Source: Bubalus kerabau
Taxonomy: Eukaryota > Chordata > Mammalia > Artiodactyla > Bovidae
Direction of reading: 5' to 3'
DNA: 64,000 bases
NCBI RefSeq assembly: GCF_029407905.1
Contig: NC_073627.1
Location: forward strand, 130,213,697 to 130,277,696
The position numbers and the translations under genes are program-made. Positions 31,245 through 41,898 of this stretch are shown in pieces. Position 1 is the first letter of the stretch. Every line of letters begins with the position of its first letter. The notes beneath the pieces are model-generated. The model was given only the letters and a program-made list of their open reading frames with translations, was not told the DNA's origin and ran no database searches.

Positions 31245-31800
31245 GCCACTTAAGAGATATTTATACACCCATGTTCATAGCAGTATTCTTCACAATAACC
31301 AAAACAGCCAAAAGATGTGGGCAACCCAAGTGTCCATCCATAGATGAATGAATAAATAAAATGTGGTATATAAATACAATAGAGAATATTACTCAGCCTT
31401 ACAAAGGAATTAAATTCTGACACAAACTGCAACATGGATAAACCTTAAAGACATTATGCTAAGTTAAATAAGCCAGTCACAAACAGATAAATACTGCATG
31501 ATTCTACAAAAAGGCCAATACTGTATGATTCCATTTATATGAGATACCTGCAGTAGTCAAATTAATAAATACAGAAAGCAGAATGTGGTTCCCAGAGGCT
31601 GGAGGGAGGGAGGAATGAGGAGTTACTGTTTAAGGCGTATAAGGCTTCAGTTTGGGATGATGATAAAGATGTAGAGATGGAGGGCCGTAATGGTAGCAGA
31701 ACAACGCGAATGTACTTAATGCCTCTGAACCATATATTTTAAAATGGTTAAAATGGTAAATCTCACATTATGTATATTTTACTACATCTTTTTAAAAAAG
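31245..31800 (+). mobile_element. L1M 3' end, sense
   Basis: TTCATAGCAGTATTCTTCAC, AAGTGTCCATCCATAGATGA and CAGCCTTACAAAGGAATTAA are the L1 ORF2 3' end. The L1M 3'UTR (CAGAGGCTGGAGGGAGG) follows, with the end at TTTTACTACATC plus an A-rich tail. 5'-truncated and non-coding. Confidence 0.85.
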
Positions 31801-32210
31801 ATGCTTAAGAGATATACCAACAAATTGCAATGTGTGGACTTGATTCAAATTAAACAAAAAAAGTATGACATTTATGAGACAATTGGAAATTTGAGCACCA
31901 ACTGGATATTTTAGGATACAAAAGAATTAATCTTGATTTTTTACAATGTGTGATCATAATTATTGAGAATCCTTATCTTTTAGAGATACAAATGAAGATA
32001 TTTATTAATGAAATGATTTGATATGTGAGATTAGCTTGAAAATAATAAGAGGAGAAGAGGTGAATGGGGATAATCATAAAACAAGACTGGCCCCAAGGTG
32101 ATAACTGTTGAAGCTGGGTGATGAGCACATGGGGATTCCTTATACTATTCTGTCTACTGGTGGTATGTGAGTCTCTATCATCAAATAAGGTCAAATAATT
32201 TATTATCATG
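31801..32210. other. Unassigned AT-rich stretch
   Basis: Could be further old L1 debris, but no diagnostic box is visible. Confidence 0.35.
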
Positions 32211-32515
32211 GGCTTCTCTGGTAGCTCAGCTGGTAAATCCACCTGCAATGCAGGAGACCCCAGTTCAATTCATTAGTCAGGAAGATCTCCTGTAGAAGCA
32301 ATACACTACCCATGCCAGTATTCTGGCTCCCTTGGTGGTTCAGATGGTAAAGAATCCACCTGCAATGTGGGAGACCTGGGTTTGATCCCTGGGTTGGGAA
32401 GATCCGCAACTCACTCCAGTATTCTTGCCTGGAGAATCCCCACAGACAAAGGAGCCTGGCGGGCTACAGTCCATCGGGTCACAAAGAGTAGGACACGACT
32501 GAGCAACTAAGCACA
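32211..32515 (+). mobile_element. Bov-tA SINE with two tRNA-derived heads
   Basis: A first head starts at GGGCTTCTCTGGTAGCTCAG (32212) and runs into a Bov-A body that stops at CCAGTATTCTGGC. A second head (TCCCTTGGTGGTTCAGATGG, B-box GGGTTTGATCCC) then begins near 32327 and continues into a complete Bov-A body. This is either one Bov-tA inserted in another or a dimeric form. Confidence 0.85.
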
Positions 32516-32790
32516 GACAAAGGGCTGTCACGTTATGTGTATTATCTCTATTCTCAACGGTCTAGAATGACTCCTGGCACACCACAGCTGGTCTATCACT
32601 ACTTTTTAGTCTTATCTGATTAATTCCAGGTCATTTCAGTTCTAAAACTAAGGACTATGGAAAGCCATAGCTCTTCCCTCTGACCTCACACCTGCACTCT
32701 CAGTTCCAACACAGGCTCTTCCTACTGCTCATCCACCTAAAATGTTAAAGGAGTGAACAGCCTCAGACTTGTCTTGTAGAGCTCTTTTCA
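32516..32790. other. Unassigned stretch
   Basis: No gene or repeat recognised. Confidence 0.4.
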
Positions 32791-32794
32791 GCAG

Positions 32795-32905
32795 AATGAA
32801 CCTCATTTGAGAGATGAGGACATGAGGACCCAAGAGTGTGGTGACTCATCTTGCCAACAAGCTACAGAATCAGGACGTAAACCTGTGCTCTTCCACCCTC
32901 CCCTA
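32795..32905 (-). mobile_element. MIR fragment, antisense
   Basis: TTTGAGAGATGAGGACATGA and CAGAATCAGGACGTAAACCT are reversed MIR boxes. Confidence 0.55.
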
Positions 32906-33184
32906 GCAGCCACCTTTCTCCTGCCTTTCCATACGCCCACCTCTTCTCTGTTCTCCTTCAGAGGCAGTCTGGGACCCATTTCCTACCAGCCTTCCTCTGT
33001 CACACTAGAGCCTCTTCCCAGCGCTTCCCAGATGAGTGGGGATTCTTGCTGGGCTTGTCCAAGTATACACTTGGAGACCGTGGGTCCTCTCTCAGGCGCT
33101 GCAAATCAGAAGAGCTGCCACCAGGTGGCCTTCCCGGGCGGCTCTGTGGTCTGACAACCAGGCTTTCCAGTACCGGCTCCCAGG
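32906..33184. other. Unassigned stretch
   Basis: An acceptor-like TTCTCTGTTCTCCTTCAG ends at 32962, but no matched donor, conserved reading frame or neighbouring exon supports an exon here. Confidence 0.35.
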
Positions 33185-33186
33185 AG

Positions 33187-33345
33187 TGGTGGCTCTCAGC
33201 TCTGGGTGCACATTCAGATCACCAGGGGAGATTTCAAAACACTAATGAATGCCAGGGGCCCACTTCCAGAGATATTGACCTAATTGGTGTGGGTGGCCCC
33301 AGGCATCATGTTTTTTAAACTCTTCAGCTGTTCCAGACTGCAGCC
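33187..33345 (+). mobile_element. MER5-like hAT-Charlie element
   Basis: GTGGCTCTCAGCTCTGGGTG, AGATCACCAGGGGAGATTTC and GGTGGCCCCAGGCATCATG are MER5 boxes in order. Confidence 0.7.
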
Positions 33346-33738
33346 AGGGTTTCCAATACAGGCTCAGGACAACAGCATCCCTTTCTTTAACTAGTTAGCC
33401 TTCTTGACCTACAAAATAGGACTCTCTTTTTTTAACAAAATGGCTGAAAAATACTAATATTGGCATAAACATTGAAACATAAACAGAGTGTACAGTAAAC
33501 ACTGATTGAAAAGATCAACTAAATTAGAATAAGATTTAAAGAAATGCCATCTCTGAGTTTCCTAGGAAGAATTAGGTATCTTCAACTGTCACCTCTTTCT
33601 AACTTCTCCTGGATATGAATTCAAAAGCCACCAGAATATGATAACATCCTTCTGCTCCTGGTGGCGGTTAGCACAGCCCCTCCTTTTCATGCCTAAAGGG
33701 CCTCCCCAGAGGTTTTCAATGTAGCAGCATGTGTGCAT

Positions 33739-33740
<2 letters not shown>
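33346..33740. other. Unassigned stretch
   Basis: No gene or named repeat seen. Confidence 0.4.

Positions 33741-33741
<1 letters not shown>

Positions 33742-33782
<41 letters not shown>
33742..33782 (+). repeat. (CA)n microsatellite, about 20 units
   Basis: Uninterrupted CA dinucleotide tract. Probably length-polymorphic. Confidence 0.95.
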
Positions 33783-33784
<2 letters not shown>

Positions 33785-33924
33785 AAGTCTCCTTTAGTCT
33801 CAATTGCTGGGCTAAGACCATGCAAAACATTGGTCTTTGGCATCACAAATAGTTAAAAGAATCTTTCAGAGGGACAGGGATCCATACACGGTGGATCTTT
33901 TAGTTCATGGAGAAACTAGTTCTA

Positions 33925-34045
33925 ACATTACAGAATGCATGTGGTGTGCCAGGCACTCAGCACTTCACATGTGCCCCAATGTCCCACTTCACTCCTGAGG
34001 AAACCAAGGCTTGGAGAGACTAAATGACTGGCTTCAATGGTCTTT
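33925..34045 (-). mobile_element. MIR fragment, antisense
   Basis: GTGTGCCAGGCACTCAGCAC and CTGAGGAAACCAAGGCTTGG are reversed MIR boxes. Confidence 0.65.
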
Positions 34046-34349
34046 TAATCTTACCACCACAACCATCCTTCTCACATGCCCATAAAAAATGTGCACAGAC
34101 ACAGAACTACAGTCACCTGTGAAGCCCTGGCAGGGACGCTCATGACTATAACAAGCAATTCTTGGTGCCCACTCTTCACTTGGGCACCATGGAAACAGAG
34201 CTGAGCCTCATTCTGGGTCCCTCTGCAGTTGGTACACAGCTCCATCACAGCCCATCTCCCCCCGAGTATAACAGTCTATTTAAATACCTGTCTCACGTGC
34301 AGGCTCCTCTGAGGGCCCATGATGGGGCAGAAGAAGTATTCTCTTCACC

Positions 34350-35160
34350 ACCATTCATTCACTCAACAAATATTTATTGAGTGCCTTCTATGTGCCAGAC
34401 AGTGGGGACTCAACAGGGAGCTAACACGGAACTCATATACCAGTGGTTAAAACAGGTGTTAGTCTAAGAGTTATAGAAATATGTGTATAATTACAAGCTG
34501 ACAAGTGCTACAGAAAAACAGGAGGTTAGAGAATATGCAGCAAAAAGAGGAGGACCTGATCTCAAGGGAGGACGGCTCAAGGGAGATTCCTCGAGGAAGT
34601 GGGGTCGGAGCTGAGCACTGAAGACGTGGTGGGGTTCACTAGGTAAGGTGAAGTAGGATGTAGGGAGTGGTCCATAACAAGAGAACTACAGGCACATTTG
34701 AAGATACGAAACAGGTGCAGATGCTGGAGCCAGAAAGCAAGGGGACCAAAGCAAGAGATAACAGTAGTAATATAGATGGAAGGTAGTCCATACATAATAT
34801 TAAAATGATGTTAAGGATTTTACTCTTTATGTAAAGAGCAATGCAACCCACTGGGTGGGTCCCAAGCAAAGAGGTAATATACAAAATTTCAATTCTGAAA
34901 ATCCTATCTGGCTACAGCGTCAGGAATGAGCTAAGAGGGGATGACAGTGGATACAGGGAGGTAGTTAGAAGGCCAGTGCAGCTGCCAAAGAGCAAGAGGG
35001 TGGCAGCCTGGAATAGGACAGGAGCAGGGATGAGAGGAAATAAATGGATCTGGGAGATATTTAGGATGGATATGGTGGAGAGGCAGAAGGCGTGTACAGG
35101 ATGTCCCCTAGCCTTCAGCTTGCAGAAATGGATGGATGGTGGGGCCATATACTAGGATGG
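34350..35160 (-). mobile_element. L2 LINE, long antisense fragment (about 0.8 kb)
   Basis: Starts with the reversed L2 terminus (CATTCATTCACTCAACAAAT, then TTTATTGAGTGCCTTCTATG). It runs back through the 3' coding part (CGAGGAAGTGGGGTCGGAGC, TTAAGGATTTTACTCTTTAT, GGAGGTAGTTAGAAGGCCAG). This is the longest continuous L2 copy in the window and is non-coding by decay. Confidence 0.75.
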
Positions 35161-36560
35161 GGAACTCTAAATGAACTGCAGGACCAGGGAGCAGAGGCCA
35201 AGATGCTGCATTCACATCCAACAGGCTCTATCACTGGGCTAAGCCCAGCCTGCATTGCTGTCTTATTATGAAGGGAGAAAAAAATAGTAGAGCTGATATT
35301 TTGAGTAATAAGTGGGCAAGCACTTCAACATTTAATTTATATGTCACTAGTTCCAAAACTCATTTAAAAACCTTCCTATAATCTTACCAGGTTTACGTAC
35401 ACTGACATTATAACACCCAAATTATTTCTGATCTAAAAATAATTACCCATATGTTGCTTTGTCTGAAAATGTGTTGAGAGAAATTATTGGCAAGGAATAC
35501 TTTTCCATTGCCACAGAACAGTGAGCCAATTACCAGTTATGCCTTAAATCATTTCATCTATTCTTAAGAAAACCTTATCAGAGGAGAGACACATTTTCTA
35601 AGAATATTTAGGAATGAAGGTGTCCCAGCAAGAGGGCAGAGCATTGATTATGAAAATGATTATGGAAACATGAAATAGGGGGAGATCCAGACAAGAATCA
35701 GTCAACAGTTGGGAGGTCTGTTAATGGATGGGTGGGTAAGGAGTATTGGCAAGAGTAACCAGGTCTTTGATCCTGGACCAGAGCTTGCAAACTGGTAGTT
35801 CCTGGGCCATATTCAACTGTAAAATGTTTTATTTGCTCCCATAGTGCTATTTTTAAAAACTGAGCCAATACTTTTTAAAAAAAAATCCAAATTTCTTGCT
35901 TCTCTTGAAAAAAAAATCAGTAGATTTGTTCAATTTGGCCACATTCCCATGTGGTAGTGATCAGCTGAAGCTGAGTAGCCACTACCCCTTCAGATGGGCA
36001 GGGCTTTCTTCTCCACCGTGTCTCCATGACTTCCCATCTTTATCCAACAGCATCAGCTGACATTTATCATTGCACTTGCAATGTTGTTTTTCTTATGGTG
36101 AAGAAATATTTTTCTGTACCTATGTTTTGATTAAAAGTGGGAAAACAAAACAAACCACAGAGACAGTATGTTTCCAAGAAAAATGGAGAAAGTGTATTTC
36201 TTAACAGAATTAAAAAAACTAGTCTGACAAATGTAATACGTGAAGTGTGACTGCATCAATTACTCTTGCCCCTGTTCTCTCTCATTTATATTACCTGCTG
36301 ACCCGTGTGCGCTCTTGAATTTGTAACTTCTCAAGGCACTAAGGCTCCAGGCCTGGGATTCAGATACAAGGAAGGGTTCCTGTTTAAGGGGAAAGGGTTA
36401 TGAGAAAGACATGGTCACAGAAATGACTAACATCCAGTTCTTAGAAACAGGCTTCAGGATAAAGGCCAACTCAGCCAATTCAATGATAATGATGATTCTG
36501 ACCATGACCGTCACAACAGCCCTTACTGTATTAAACCACGACTTACCAGAAATAACCACC
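35161..36560. other. Unassigned stretch, possible single-copy DNA and a worn DNA transposon
   Basis: 35280-35560 has no repeat signature. 35770-36110 (GAGCTTGCAAACTGGTAGTT and GCCATATTCAACTGTAAAAT) may be an old hAT element that I cannot name. No gene. Confidence 0.35.
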
Positions 36561-36564
36561 ATAT

Positions 36565-37162
36565 AAATTGCATATGGTACATATCTTTTAAGACATTTTC
36601 ATATACATGTTTTAATAAAATCTGGATTATATTATAGATACTATTTTTGACCTAGCTCTTTCATTTAACAATAAGTCAGCATTTTTCAATGTCAAAACTG
36701 GATACAGAGGTATTGCACAGATATGTCAACATTTATTCAACCAGTCCCCTCTTCTTGAATATTTAGGAAGTTCCCATTTTTCACTTGTAGAGTATTTTAA
36801 ATTAGTTTTTCATTTTTAGATTATACTCCAACCATTACCTTAGGATACAGTCTTAGAAATGGAATTTCTAGATCAAGGAAGATAACAAATTTTATTAAAG
36901 TCATTTGATAAATATTCTCATATAACCCTCCAGAAAAGTTGTACCTATTTACACAACATTCCCACCAGCACTATTTGAGAGTATTTCTTTAATCCTCCTC
37001 AATAAGAACAAGTTTTATTTCTGCCAATATGATAAAAAGTGGTATCTTGACTGCTTTAATTTGAATTTCATTGATAGCTAGTAGAGATAAACATAACTAG
37101 GGAATATATTTTTAACTGCATTTGTATTATATTTGTTCTTTGGAGAATTTCCTGTACAGGTC
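36565..37162 (-). mobile_element. L1M LINE, host segment 1, antisense
   Basis: TAGAAATGGAATTTCTAGAT, CTCCAGAAAAGTTGTACC, CATTCCCACCAGCACTATTT and TTTAATTTGAATTTCATTGA are reversed L1M ORF2 3' text. It is interrupted at the TSD AGGTC (37158-37162) by an MLT1 LTR. Confidence 0.8.
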
Positions 37163-37630
37163 TGAATTCGTTTCTTATTGCTGCCATAACAAATCACCAC
37201 AAACCCAGTGGCCAAAGCAACAAAAATTTATTCTCTATGCTTCTCGAGACAGACAATGCAAAATCTTATGGAACTAAAGATAAGACGTCAGTAGGGCTGT
37301 TCCCTTCTGGAGGCTCCAGGAGAGGCTCAGTTTCCTTGTCTTTTTCAGCTTCTAGAAGCTGCCTGCATTCCCTGGCTCAATGCCCCTTCCTTGTAGCACT
37401 TAAAGACTTTTTGATTCCACTGTCACATCTCCTATTACTCACTCTGGTCCCCTGCCTTTTTCTTCTAAGGAATTTTGTGATTACAACGGGCCCACCTGCA
37501 TAATCCAGGGTAATCTCCCCATATCAAGATTCTTAACATCTTCAAAGTTCCCTTTGCCATATATGGTAACATTCACAGGTCCCAGGAATTAGAATGTCGC
37601 CATCTTTCAGGGGTCATTATTAAGCCTACA
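37163..37630 (-). mobile_element. MLT1-family solo LTR inside an L1M, antisense
   Basis: TTCGTTTCTTATTGCTGCCA, CCTTCTGGAGGCTCCAGG, TAATCCAGGGTAATCTCCCC and the end TTATTAAGCCTACA form a complete reversed MLT1. Flanking 5-mers AGGTC (37158-37162) and CGGTC (37631-37635) match at four of five positions, and L1M text continues immediately after. Confidence 0.85.
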
Positions 37631-37710
37631 CGGTCTTTTGACCATCATTCCTTGGAGTCTTCATCTCTTTACTATTTTTCCCTTTGTACATTAGGATACT
37701 TTGATTTTCA
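37631..37710 (-). mobile_element. L1M LINE, host segment 2, antisense
   Basis: TCTTTTGACCATCATTCCTT and TTGGAGTCTTCATCTC continue the reversed L1M text cut at 37162, so the LTR sits inside one L1M. Confidence 0.7.
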
Positions 37711-38098
37711 TGATGGATGCTACGGTGCACTGCCCAGATCTCCCCTTCAGGACCAAAACATTCATTTGCCCAGCTGCTAGGAGGCTGGCTCCTGGTGACA
37801 CACAGATGTCTCTTTCTACAAATTGCCCTGGGCTGGAAGTTACTATTCTGCCCTAGACTCCCAGGAGCAGCCTGCATCCAGCACGGCAGCACCAAAGGCT
37901 GGCCCTTGCCATGTTTCAGGACATCTCCAGAGCTTCCTGGGGAACTGATGGAGGCTTCTTTGCCACTGAATTGCAGTTCCACTTTCTCCTCTGCCCAGTC
38001 CTGCTTCTTTCACGCCTTTGCAGGCAGTGTTCCTGAGAGCACTTGCCAAAAAAATTCCTGGATGCAAATCTCAAAGTCCTAGTTTCCTAAGGAACCCA
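37711..38098 (+). mobile_element. ERVL/MaLR-like provirus: 5' LTR
   Basis: This block aligns, in the same order, with 40509 onward: CCCCTTCAGGACC, CCCAGCTG-GGAG, AGAGCTTCCTG/AGAGCTCCCTG, TTCTCCTCTGCCCAGTCCTG/TTCTCCACCAGCCCCATCCTG, and a GAGAGCA/CAGAGCA box near the end. It closes with GCAAATCTCAAAGTCC and GGAACCCAATCTAAG. The next bases (GGCTTCAGAAGTCATTCTAG) look like the primer-binding-site region of ERVL-class elements. The LTRs are highly diverged, so the insertion is old. Confidence 0.55.
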
Positions 38099-40508
38099 AT
38101 CTAAGGAGCTGGCTTCAGAAGTCATTCTAGGAAGCAGAGCCACTGTGAGATTTTGGAGCTGGCACAGAGAGCCCCATCATTGGCGGCAGGTGAAGCACTC
38201 ACAATCCATGGCATGCGGAAGCAGTGAAACTGCTAACCTTCCTCCATGGTGGATGGGAATGGGACACTGGTGGGAGCAATATCATAGGCATTTGAGAGAC
38301 ACGAGGGAAGTAGTAACTATAAGGAACTTTGAATCAGATGGCTGTTTCTGGGTACAATCAACGTACTTTAGGAAGAAAGGCTGAGAATGATTAATCACCA
38401 ATTTAAGTGAACTGTGAAAATCAGACACCTTCCTTGGCATCACAGAAAGAGACATATCTCCTGTAAGTAAAGCACAGAAAAGGCTGAGGTTCAGACCCAG
38501 GACTCTGATTGGGGAATGATACCATCAGACTTGGGAGATATCTGGTCAGTGCACTCAAAAAGTTGAGTCCTCAGGTTCTCCTAAGCCCTCTGGGCCTGCA
38601 ATCATGACCCACTGCTCCCTGTGATGGGCTAGAGCTGTCCCCTTGCTTGAAGATGATGCAGAAACAATATGACATATGCTCATTCCTCGAGATTCATCCC
38701 CCATCTCCTTCCCTGACCATCAGGCCAAAAACTAGAGTCAAATCACAATATAGCCCAATCAGGGATGTCCTGAGCCTGAGAAGGCTTGAGCTACAGGACC
38801 AGCCAACACAGGAACAAGAAGGTTATGTATGGACCTGGATTCCGAGGATGGTACATCAAGGGGGATAGAACACGAAGCTGGTTAAAGGCAAGTGTTATCA
38901 ATATGGGAGCACCCTCCCATGATACAGGATATAAGAGCCTGGCAAGTAGCCTAAGAGGTATTAACACAATGGCTTTTAGAAGCCTGCTCTACACTAAATG
39001 AAGCAGAAATGCCATAACTCTTATGAAGACAGTGGAAGAAGGGATCAAAAAGCTTAGAGAAGTAAGCAATACTAGAGTGAATACACTACTAAGGCTGAGA
39101 AACCCACCAGGAGACCGTGTTCTGCTGAGGGGATGAACCCTGGTGGAGAGGATCAGCATGGTGGAGATGCTCTGGCCCTCAGATCTTCCCTGTGGGCCAG
39201 AGCTGATGGCAAGAAATGCTGCTACAGCCTGGACTGCCTGACAGCAACAGGAGCAACAGGGCCCCAAATAATAAGAGGTCAGATGGCAGCACTTAACTGT
39301 TAGAAGCAAGGTGGGTGCAATTATCAAAATGAGCAGCAGGGTCAGAGTGGTAGTCAGAGGGGCCTATTCTGCAGAGATCTAGGAAGATGGTTAACAGAAC
39401 ACAGTGTACCTAATGGGAAAGACAGATGGGCAGCCAATGAGAAAACTGCTTAATTTATACAACCAAAAATAAATGAATGAATGGATGATCAGGAGATGGA
39501 AGGCAGCTATCCAACTAAACAAATCACAATGTCTTGCCCAGTTAATGCACCTGAGACATTTTTCAGACCAGCTAGGGATTCTCATGAGGAAGGATCCTAA
39601 AACACCACAGCAAGAATATATAATAATGATCCTCCCCAGTCTTTCCCCAGAGGAACCTACAGAATATATTTCCTGTAAACACAAACTTAGGAAAGAGAAA
39701 GACTCAGGCATTTCGAAGATAGTTAAACACAGGATCTGAGTTGATATGAGTATCTGAGGTCCCAATGGATTATCATGGTGCCCTGTTAGAATGAAATTGA
39801 TGGGGGACAGCCAAATCTCAGGTGGCGCAGTGGTTAAGAATCTGCCTGCCAATGCAGGAGATGCAAGAGATGAGGGTTCTATCCCTGAATCGGGAAGATT
39901 CCCTGGAGTAGGAAATGACAATTCACTCCAGTATTCTTGCCTGGAAAATTCCATACATAGAGGAGCCTGGCAGGCTACAGTCTGTGGGGTCACAAAGGGT
40001 CGGAACACAATTGAGCACCCATGCACACACACACACACACACAAACATATAGCCAATAAAAGAAGTTCTGGCCCAGGTCCAGATCACAATGAGTCCACCA
40101 GATGCATAGACCTACTCAGTGATCACGTCCCCAGATGATTCACCAAGGTATCTCTCAGTGGTTCTTTGCTCAATTTTGACAATAAATGGACAGTGGACAG
40201 TGTAGCACTCATGGCTTCAAAAGAACATGGTGGCCAGGGGTCTAGAGCCCTCAGGGTCACCCCATCTAGGAAGCCACCAAGGTGAGCAGAGATGCTATGG
40301 ATCCAGAATAGACAGCAAAGGAGAGAGGTGATAAATATCAGTGTTCCCCAAGACCAGCTGTAGCGGCGAGGGCTGCATCCTGTGCCACTAAGCTTCTCTT
40401 AGAAGTCTTTGAGGAAAAGAGATCACAGAACTTTGGAGAAGATACTCGAGATGGTTGAACTTATAGTCAAACAAATGGAATGCAGGTGGCAGAAGCACTG
40501 GGAAAGTG
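38099..40508 (+). pseudogene. ERVL/MaLR-like provirus: internal region with decayed gag-like sequence
   Basis: The region between the two LTR-like blocks resembles the gag-like interior of MaLR/ERVL elements, clearest at 38780-39450. Short matching pieces of a plus-strand frame are broken by in-frame stops and frame changes, so nothing functional remains. No pol or env motif is visible. A Bov-tA SINE splits it at 39815-40050. The call rests on position between paired LTRs and family resemblance, not on a search. Confidence 0.5.
39815..40050 (+). mobile_element. Bov-tA SINE with (CA)n tail inside the provirus
   Basis: The head is AATCTCAGGTGGCGCAGTGG with a decayed B-box. The Bov-A body ends ACAATTGAGCACCC and is followed by a CA tract at about 40022-40043. 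A short TSD AGCCAA lies at 39809-39814 and 40051-40056. It postdates the provirus. Confidence 0.88.
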
Positions 40509-41290
40509 TGCTGTGATGCACCTCCCAGACCCTCCCCTTCAGGACCCAGGTATGTGTTCCCCCAGCTGTGGGGAGTGTTGGCGCTGACCTCACAACTGAA
40601 CCCACTGCAGGGCAGCCAAAGTGAGTTGCCTCACCCAAGTTTTTACATCCCCTTCCCAGGGACAACCCTTACCCAATAACTGTTCCATTCGGGGCTATAC
40701 AGGCCTGGAACCCTTGCCCTGATTCAGAACAATCTTCAGAGCTCCCTGTAGGATCAGCTGAGGCCTCTGCTGCAGCTGCCTGGAAGCTCAACTTCTCCAC
40801 CAGCCCCATCCTGCCTCCCTCCCTCCCCGACAGGTGCTGCTCCAGAGCATACCTCGGTGGTGTAAACCTCCTGTGCGCAGACCTCTGAATGCAGGGAAAA
40901 TACTTACCCTGACTCTTTAGGATCCTGTGGGGCTCCACCCAGATCCCCTTTGTTCTTCAAAACCCATCCCCCGACTTCTGGAAATGGCCTATAACTGAGT
41001 CCCTTACTGGAACCTGCCCTCAGCCTCAGGAACCGCCTCATCCCAGTGGGCAGCCCACACCAGTGACGGTTTGATACAGGGAAACAAAGACCCAGGCCCA
41101 TTGCCTCAGTCTGGGACATCCCTAAAGGGCCCTTCCAGCTCCAGTGCTCCCCATGAAGTCAGGGAGGCATCCCTTGAACAACAGTGGTCCCCTCCTGTCA
41201 TCCTTGCTCTTAACTCTGGACTCTCAGACCAAGTAAGGCTTTTGCATGCACATCTCAGAGTCTCCTGGGAGCCCAACTCAGTATATAGTG
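40509..41290 (+). mobile_element. ERVL/MaLR-like provirus: 3' LTR, possibly with internal insertion
   Basis: From TGCTGTGATGCACCTCCCAG to about 40900 it parallels the 5' LTR at 37717-38080. A typical LTR end (TGCATGCACATCTCAGAGTC, then TGGGAGCCCAACTCAG) reappears only at 41245-41281, so roughly 300 bp in between is extra or too diverged to align by eye. The right end is near 41282-41292, where L1M text resumes. Confidence 0.45.
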
Positions 41291-41292
41291 GT

Positions 41293-41645
41293 TTTGATTT
41301 TCAGACATTTAAAATTTTTATATCCAAACTTATCAGTCGTTCCCAAAAACGGCTGCCCATTTTTGAATTAGGTTGTCTTTATATTTTAACTTTAAATTGT
41401 GATGAAACACTCATCCTCAACACACTTTGTAGAATAATTCAGCTTTTATCAATTATTCTACATTTTGTATATATGAACTTATTGTACTTATTTAGACACG
41501 TTCCTGGGATTCCTACTCTGTTCCTCTGATCAGTCCAGCTCTTTCTATGGAATATACCTTTTAATCAATATAGCTTTGTAAGTCATACCTATTAACTGAT
41601 ATTTTGTTTTAAGCTGCAATTGAATCATTTTAGAAACAAGGAATT
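41293..41645 (-). mobile_element. L1M LINE, host segment 3, antisense
   Basis: ACATTTAAAATTTTTATATC, CTACTCTGTTCCTCTGATCA and AATATAGCTTTGTAAGTCAT are reversed L1M text lying just upstream in ORF2 of the part ending at 37710. The provirus is therefore inserted in the L1M. Confidence 0.65.
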
Positions 41646-41647
41646 AA

Positions 41648-41834
41648 TTTTTTAATTATTTTATTTGGTTGCGCCAGGTCTTAGCTGTGGCATGCAAGGT
41701 CTTCGACCTTCATGGTGGCTGCATGATCTTTTATTGCAGTATGCAGGATCTAGTTCCCTGACCGGGGATCAAACCCAGGCCTCCTGCATTGAGAGCACAC
41801 AGTCTTAGCCACTGGACCACCAAGGAAGTCCTCA
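41648..41834 (-). mobile_element. CHR SINE, antisense
   Basis: A T-rich tail, then GGTTGCGCCAGGTCTTAGCT, the reversed B-box GGGGATCAAACCCAGG and an end at CCACCAAGGAAGTCC. This is the reversed CHR layout. Confidence 0.85.
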
Positions 41835-41845
41835 ATACCATAAAT

Positions 41846-41898
41846 TTTTTTTTTTAATATAAATTTATTTATTTATTTATTTATTTTCTTTTTTTTAA
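41846..41898 (-). repeat. T/A-rich tract with ATTT tandem units
   Basis: TTTAATATAAATTTATTTAT followed by repeated ATTT units and an eight-base T run. It may be the extreme 3' end of another ruminant L1 plus the A-tail of the retrocopy-like sequence that follows. Confidence 0.6.

Noticed and set aside
32945..33180. Possible exon after a good acceptor-like pyrimidine tract
   Set aside because: No matching donor, no phase-consistent neighbour and no recognisable protein. Acceptor-like tracts are common by chance.
39391..40056. 221-codon minus-strand open frame
   Set aside because: It reads backward through the decayed provirus and a Bov-tA SINE. It has CV-rich low-complexity residues from the CA tail, and no domain or promoter context.
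41071..41529. 152-codon plus-strand frame
   Set aside because: It crosses from the 3' LTR-like block into antisense L1M, with no coherent protein.
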